Source of the DNA: a virus
Strand: one strand, 5' to 3'
Length of the DNA: 28,421 nucleotides
IMG/VR virus record: IMGVR_UViG_3300034954_000840
Span: 1 to 28,421 of that record
Under the pieces are notes generated by a model. It saw nothing but the letters and a program-made list of their open reading frames with translations, was not told where the DNA came from and did no database searches. This document shows positions 25,181 through 28,421 of the stretch, in pieces; position 1 is the stretch's first letter; each line of letters opens with the position of its first letter. The position numbers and the translations under genes are program-made.

Positions 25181-26007
25181 GCGAAAAAATGCGATTGATC
25201 CACTACCAATGGTTGATCAAAAGGTGTACTACATTTGACACATTCGCCATGCACTGACACTTTCATTACAACAGACTGAATCTCCATTAATTTGTCCATA
25301 ATAGTATTGAATGTTACAACATCAATGTTATTAATCCATTCGGTAATATGCTCAGGATCTTCAATTCTGGTTTTGTCTGGCATTTCTACAATGTAAACAC
25401 ATCTTGAAATAATTTCTGAATTACTGTCTGCAATGGTTTTCATGCTGTTTTGAAATGCTGAGATCTGATCATGATTGCCTTCATAGGTTGAAAGTGTTTC
25501 ATTGATTTTTACTTGTTCTACTGCTTGAATTTGTAATTGTGTTGTAGACTGTAAATCGATTGGTTTAATATAAACTGTAAGATCACCAACTTTGATTGTG
25601 TATGTATCTTCTAATATAGGAATCTGTGCAAGTACAGGATCAAGTTCTTTGATGTATTCTTGTTCATGACCACACTCAGGATTTTTACATTTTACTGGCA
25701 CATTAAGTTCATTGCCGTATGTGGCTCTGCGTATTGCCAACAGCACAACATCAACATCATTGTAAGGCATTTCTTTAGGATCTTTGATGCGTGGACAACA
25801 ACTTTGTAATACTCTGTATGTGGCTTCTCCATTGAATAGTGCATCAGGAACTTTCAATGCAATTTCATCTGCACTGGTCATAGCTCGCACACCTATTTCT
25901 CCGTCATCTGTTAGATCTGGCTTTTGTTTATAGAAATTTCCTTTGCTAGGCAACGAAACAAAAACAGTTTCTTGTCGCATATGCGACATTAATGGGTTAT
26001 TCGACAT
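25177..26007 (-). CDS. gp26: Baseplate hub subunit gp26-like, with zinc ribbon
   Basis: A 276-residue protein (T4 gp26 is 208). The N-terminus reads VFVSLPSKGNFY, followed by GEIGVRAMTSADEIALKVPD and a VLQSCCPRIKDP segment, the usual opening of the T4 gp26-type baseplate family. Two cysteine pairs, CKNPECGHEQ near residue 105 and CVKC near residue 260, form a likely zinc ribbon. The ATG at 26007 has AGAGG 6 nt upstream and an exact TATAAATA 47 nt upstream. It stands apart from the main baseplate operon, next to the tape-measure-like gene, and its stop overlaps the small downstream ORF. Confidence 0.8.
   Translation of the reverse strand: MSNNPLMSHMRQETVFVSLPSKGNFYKQKPDLTDDGEIGVRAMTSADEIALKVPDALFNGEATYRVLQSCCPRIKDPKEMPYNDVDVVLLAIRRATYGNELNVPVKCKNPECGHEQEYIKELDPVLAQIPILEDTYTIKVGDLTVYIKPIDLQSTTQLQIQAVEQVKINETLSTYEGNHDQISAFQNSMKTIADSNSEIISRCVYIVEMPDKTRIEDPEHITEWINNIDVVTFNTIMDKLMEIQSVVMKVSVHGECVKCSTPFDQPLVVDQSHFFA
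25183..25189 (-). promoter_or_regulatory. Candidate -1 frameshift heptamer at the end of gp26
   Basis: In the gp26 frame the minus strand reads CA[T TTT TTC] GCA TAA, a canonical X XXY YYZ slippery heptamer (U UUU UUC) one codon before the stop. A -1 slip leads directly into the downstream small ORF. Eight nucleotides further on, a small hairpin (GTCTCTCAGAGTGAC, one U-U mismatch) could act as a modest stimulator. Confidence 0.45.
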
Positions 26008-26018
26008 GATTTTCCTCT

Positions 26019-26026
26019 AATAAATA
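26019..26026 (+). promoter_or_regulatory. Late promoter for the tape-measure-like gene
   Basis: AATAAATA on the plus strand, one mismatch from TATAAATA, 46 nt upstream of the ATG at 26072. Transcription would start near 26033 and run through the opposing promoter. Confidence 0.5.
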
Positions 26027-26053
26027 CATTGTGTATCTTTGGTTATACACAGT

Positions 26054-26061
26054 TATTTATA
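26054..26061 (-). promoter_or_regulatory. Exact T4-type late promoter for gp26
   Basis: The minus strand reads TATAAATA, all 8 bases of the gp55 consensus. It faces gp26, whose start is 47 nt downstream. Confidence 0.7.
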
Positions 26062-26071
26062 TAGGTGTTTA

Positions 26072-28348
26072 ATGGCAACAATTAGTATAAACGGCGAGAA
26101 TGTACAGATACCTGACTTTGCAATGGAGGCCACTCTGCAGAGAGTAGCCAATGCAACCGGTATGTCACAGGGCATATTGACTTCAATCATGCGTGGTAAC
26201 AAAATATCTGCCGCAGGTTTGCAGAAAATGGAATCACATCTTTCATCAATTAAGACTGAGACCAAGCAAGGCAATCAAGAGCAAAAAGTCTCAAACAGAA
26301 AAACTGAAGCACAAGTAAAAGCAGAAGCAAAAGCAAGACGACAAGAATATGCCAAACTTGGTGCAGGAATAAGTCAAGGATTTAATGCTCTAGCAAAAGG
26401 CAACACATCATTAACAGCCACACTAGGGCCTGCATTAACTGGATTCAGTTCGGCTGGAAAAGCACTATCTGAAACATTTGGCGACAAAGGCGTTGGAAAG
26501 TTTATAGGTGGACTTACAAGTGCTTTTACTAAGGCCGCGGCCGCAGGCGGTGGTTTTGCACTAGGTATTGCAGATACTTTTGCACAAGAAGCCAAAAAAA
26601 TGGCACAGATATCAGGTGGCGGATTATACGGCAACATGTTGGATTTAAGAACAGCGGCCGGCGATGCAGGTTTATACCTCAGAGATCTAACCAATGCACT
26701 AGAACAGAGCAGTAGAAGTGTTTCAGTACTAGGTGGTAGTGTTGATGGCGGAATGAAAAGATTCACTGATTTAAGTTCATCATTTGCAGGTGTCACCAGA
26801 CCATTTGGTGATTTTGGTTTTGCTGTAGCAGAATTAAATTCAGTGATGTTGGAAGAAATTGAAATCATGCAAAGAATGGGCATGAGTCAAGAACAAGTCA
26901 ATCGCCAATTACAAGGAACCAATGAAGGTCTAGGCAGAATGCTGTATGAAACTACAGCAATGGCAAATCTTACAGGTGCTGATAGAAGAGAAATGATCAG
27001 AGCTAGAATGGCAGAAAGACGATCAGCTGTAGGTGGTTTACGTTTTGCAGGCATGGATGCTGATGAACAGGCCAGAGCAATGAATTCGGCAAATGTTGTA
27101 CAGGCTATGCTAGGAGATGAATTAGGACCACGGTTAACAGAAATTGCAAATGCCGCCGCACAGTCAGGCATGAGCATGGAAGTGGCTCTAAAACAAATGG
27201 CCCCAGAATTAGTACAAGCTGGTCAATTGATGCAACAACAAGGTGGTCCTGCTTTTGCAGATATCATGAGAGCATACATTGCCAATGATGTAGGTGCAAT
27301 ATCAGGCATGGGTGATCAAATGCAGTCACTAATGGGAAATCAAAACTTCATTCAACAGATGACACAATTGGTAGTTGGAGGGTCTAGTGCGGCCGGAGGT
27401 GCTAACACAGTTCTTTCATCAATACAACAATTAAATCAGTCTATGCAAGCCTTACGAGGGCAAGATCTAAACAATTTACAATTACAAAATTTAAGTCAGG
27501 CTGAAGCATTAGGTACTAGAGATAGAGACCTGCAGAAGTTTATAAGTCAACTGTTAACCAAGATGGCAAACACAGAGATTATGGGATTTACACCAGGTGA
27601 TGCAGAAGCCACTAATGCTTTTGCACAGTCAATAATTGAAAGACTAGGAACTACTATGGGATTAGGCGAAGGAAATCTTGCAGAAGGATTTGATGCCGCC
27701 GAAGTTACGGCCGCAGTTGCATTTCTTGTTGCTCAACAAAGCATGATGGGTGGTGGAGATGGCGATGGTGGCGGTGATTCATTCAGTTTCTTTGGTGGCG
27801 GAGATATTGGTGACGGCAAAGGCAAAGGTAAAGGCAAGGCTTCCCCAGGTAAGACAGATAAATGGTGGAAAAACTTGGCACGAAAAGTTGCAGGTGGTAC
27901 TGCTTTGTCTGTCATTGCCAGAGGCGCAGGCACGTTAGCTGTAACCTTGGGTAGTATGGTAATGGGAACTTTCAGTCTTCCAGTAATACTTGGTGCATTA
28001 GGAGTCGCGGCTGTGGGCACAGCAGGATATTTTGGTTACAAAGCTCTTACCGGCGATGAAGCACCAGAAGAAAAGACAAAAATTGAAACAGCAAACAAAC
28101 AAGCCCTTCAATCAGTTAATGCTATTAAACGAAGTAGTCTGGGCAGTATTATGGCTGGGTTTGATCCAGCAAATGGTGAAGCAGATTTAATGACTAGATT
28201 GGGTGTGATTATGGAAAAAGCAGGCACAGCCACAGTGGCTGAGCTTAAACAAATTCAATTGAATACTTTTATTGCCAATGGAAAACTTCAACAGAGTCTT
28301 GATGCAGATGAAAAATTCTATAGAGATCAAGCTCTACAGCAAGGTTAA
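26072..28348 (+). CDS. Structural protein, probably tail tape measure/hub (gp29-like role)
   Basis: The ATG at 26072 (MATISINGENVQI) follows a weak AGGTG; a TTG at 26039 is in frame but would lie at the transcription start. The 758-residue product is Ala/Gly/Gln/Met-rich and largely helical. Residues about 60-100 are a charged Lys/Glu/Ala helix, 100-200 include Gly/Ala-rich hydrophobic helices, and the middle has many Met and Gln. A Gly/Asp-rich then Gly/Lys-rich linker (about residues 562-592) precedes two hydrophobic segments (GGTALSVIARGAGTLAVTLG and LPVILGALGVAAVGTAGYFG) near 603-655. This composition suits a tape-measure protein that is later ejected into the membrane. The T4 tape measure gp29 has 590 residues; no direct gp29 signature was recognised, so the role is inferred from composition and the gp26 neighbour. 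Confidence 0.5.
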   Translation: MATISINGENVQIPDFAMEATLQRVANATGMSQGILTSIMRGNKISAAGLQKMESHLSSIKTETKQGNQEQKVSNRKTEAQVKAEAKARRQEYAKLGAGISQGFNALAKGNTSLTATLGPALTGFSSAGKALSETFGDKGVGKFIGGLTSAFTKAAAAGGGFALGIADTFAQEAKKMAQISGGGLYGNMLDLRTAAGDAGLYLRDLTNALEQSSRSVSVLGGSVDGGMKRFTDLSSSFAGVTRPFGDFGFAVAELNSVMLEEIEIMQRMGMSQEQVNRQLQGTNEGLGRMLYETTAMANLTGADRREMIRARMAERRSAVGGLRFAGMDADEQARAMNSANVVQAMLGDELGPRLTEIANAAAQSGMSMEVALKQMAPELVQAGQLMQQQGGPAFADIMRAYIANDVGAISGMGDQMQSLMGNQNFIQQMTQLVVGGSSAAGGANTVLSSIQQLNQSMQALRGQDLNNLQLQNLSQAEALGTRDRDLQKFISQLLTKMANTEIMGFTPGDAEATNAFAQSIIERLGTTMGLGEGNLAEGFDAAEVTAAVAFLVAQQSMMGGGDGDGGGDSFSFFGGGDIGDGKGKGKGKASPGKTDKWWKNLARKVAGGTALSVIARGAGTLAVTLGSMVMGTFSLPVILGALGVAAVGTAGYFGYKALTGDEAPEEKTKIETANKQALQSVNAIKRSSLGSIMAGFDPANGEADLMTRLGVIMEKAGTATVAELKQIQLNTFIANGKLQQSLDADEKFYRDQALQQG

Positions 28349-28369
28349 TTAATAAGGTTGACAGGTTAC

Positions 28370-28377
28370 CATAAATA
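28370..28377 (+). promoter_or_regulatory. Late-promoter-like octamer before the next gene
   Basis: CATAAATA, one mismatch from TATAAATA, in the 64-nt gap between the tape-measure-like gene and an ATG at 28413. No terminator hairpin was seen in this gap. Confidence 0.5.
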
Positions 28378-28412
28378 ACATACAATAGAACGATACAAAT
28401 ACGGAAAATTAT

Positions 28413-28421
28413 ATGAGTTGG
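28413..28421 (+). CDS. First codons of a further gene (partial)
   Basis: An ATG 36 nt after the late-promoter octamer is preceded by a weak CGGAAA at suitable distance and followed by AGT TGG to the window end. Nothing can be said of the product. Confidence 0.35.

Noticed and set aside
26039-26071. TTG start for the tape-measure-like gene
   Set aside because: It would lie at or next to the expected transcription start and has no ribosome site; ATG at 26072 begins a typical N-terminus.
14005-26550. GCGGCCGC-like strings (14009, 26538) as a regulatory repeat
   Set aside because: They code for runs of Ala and follow from the avoidance of GCAGC/GCTGC, with no shared position relative to genes.
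1-28421. CRISPR arrays, insertion sequences, integrase or attachment sites
   Set aside because: No regular short repeats with spacers, no terminal inverted repeats and no transposase or integrase motifs were seen.

Overview
The window reads as a 28.4 kb piece of a marine T4-like myovirus genome, of the cyanophage or pelagiphage kind. The basis is an AT-rich composition, tightly packed overlapping genes, recognisable T4 baseplate proteins, the T4 recombination pair gp46/gp47, a gp55-type late sigma factor, and octamers equal or close to the T4 late promoter TATAAATA. No plasmid, integrase, CRISPR or tRNA signal was seen. All family calls come from reading translated sequence; no database search was possible.

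Layout. Positions 1-18599 form one leftward (minus strand) baseplate operon. In the direction of transcription it holds a nucleotidyltransferase, a tail-tube cap protein (gp48/gp54 type), a small gp53-like LysM wedge protein, a 1046-residue hub protein with a C-terminal lysozyme-like domain, gp5 (OB fold plus needle, without a lysozyme domain), a degenerate lysozyme-like protein, gp25, an enlarged gp6, and a giant ORF of more than 2,630 codons that leaves the window on the left. Most junctions are 1-11 nt overlaps (TAATG or ATGA), which suggests translational coupling. Positions 18600-18692 are a divergent promoter region with a clear TTGACT-17-TATACT promoter facing right.

Positions 18693-24937 are rightward: gp55, gp47, gp46, an unknown 135-residue protein, a GIY-YIG nuclease, then about 350 nt without an ORF that folds into several strong helices (a candidate structured RNA), then an ATP-grasp-like protein and an overlapping unknown partner. 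Positions 24932-26007 are leftward: gp26 followed by a small ORF that has no ordinary start codon and lies in the -1 frame behind a U UUU UUC heptamer. Positions 26008-26071 carry two facing late promoters. A 758-residue structural, probably tape-measure-like, protein runs right to 28348, followed by another late promoter and the first codons of a further gene.

How it works together. gp55 would direct late transcription from the TATAAATA-like sites found here. gp46/47 act in recombination-dependent replication. Most of the rest builds the baseplate, hub and tail tube. The parts a T4 model does not explain are the structured RNA with its ATP-grasp gene pair, the gp26 -1-frame extension, the rearranged lysozyme domains, and the apparent complete absence of GCWGC (GCAGC/GCTGC) from the whole window.
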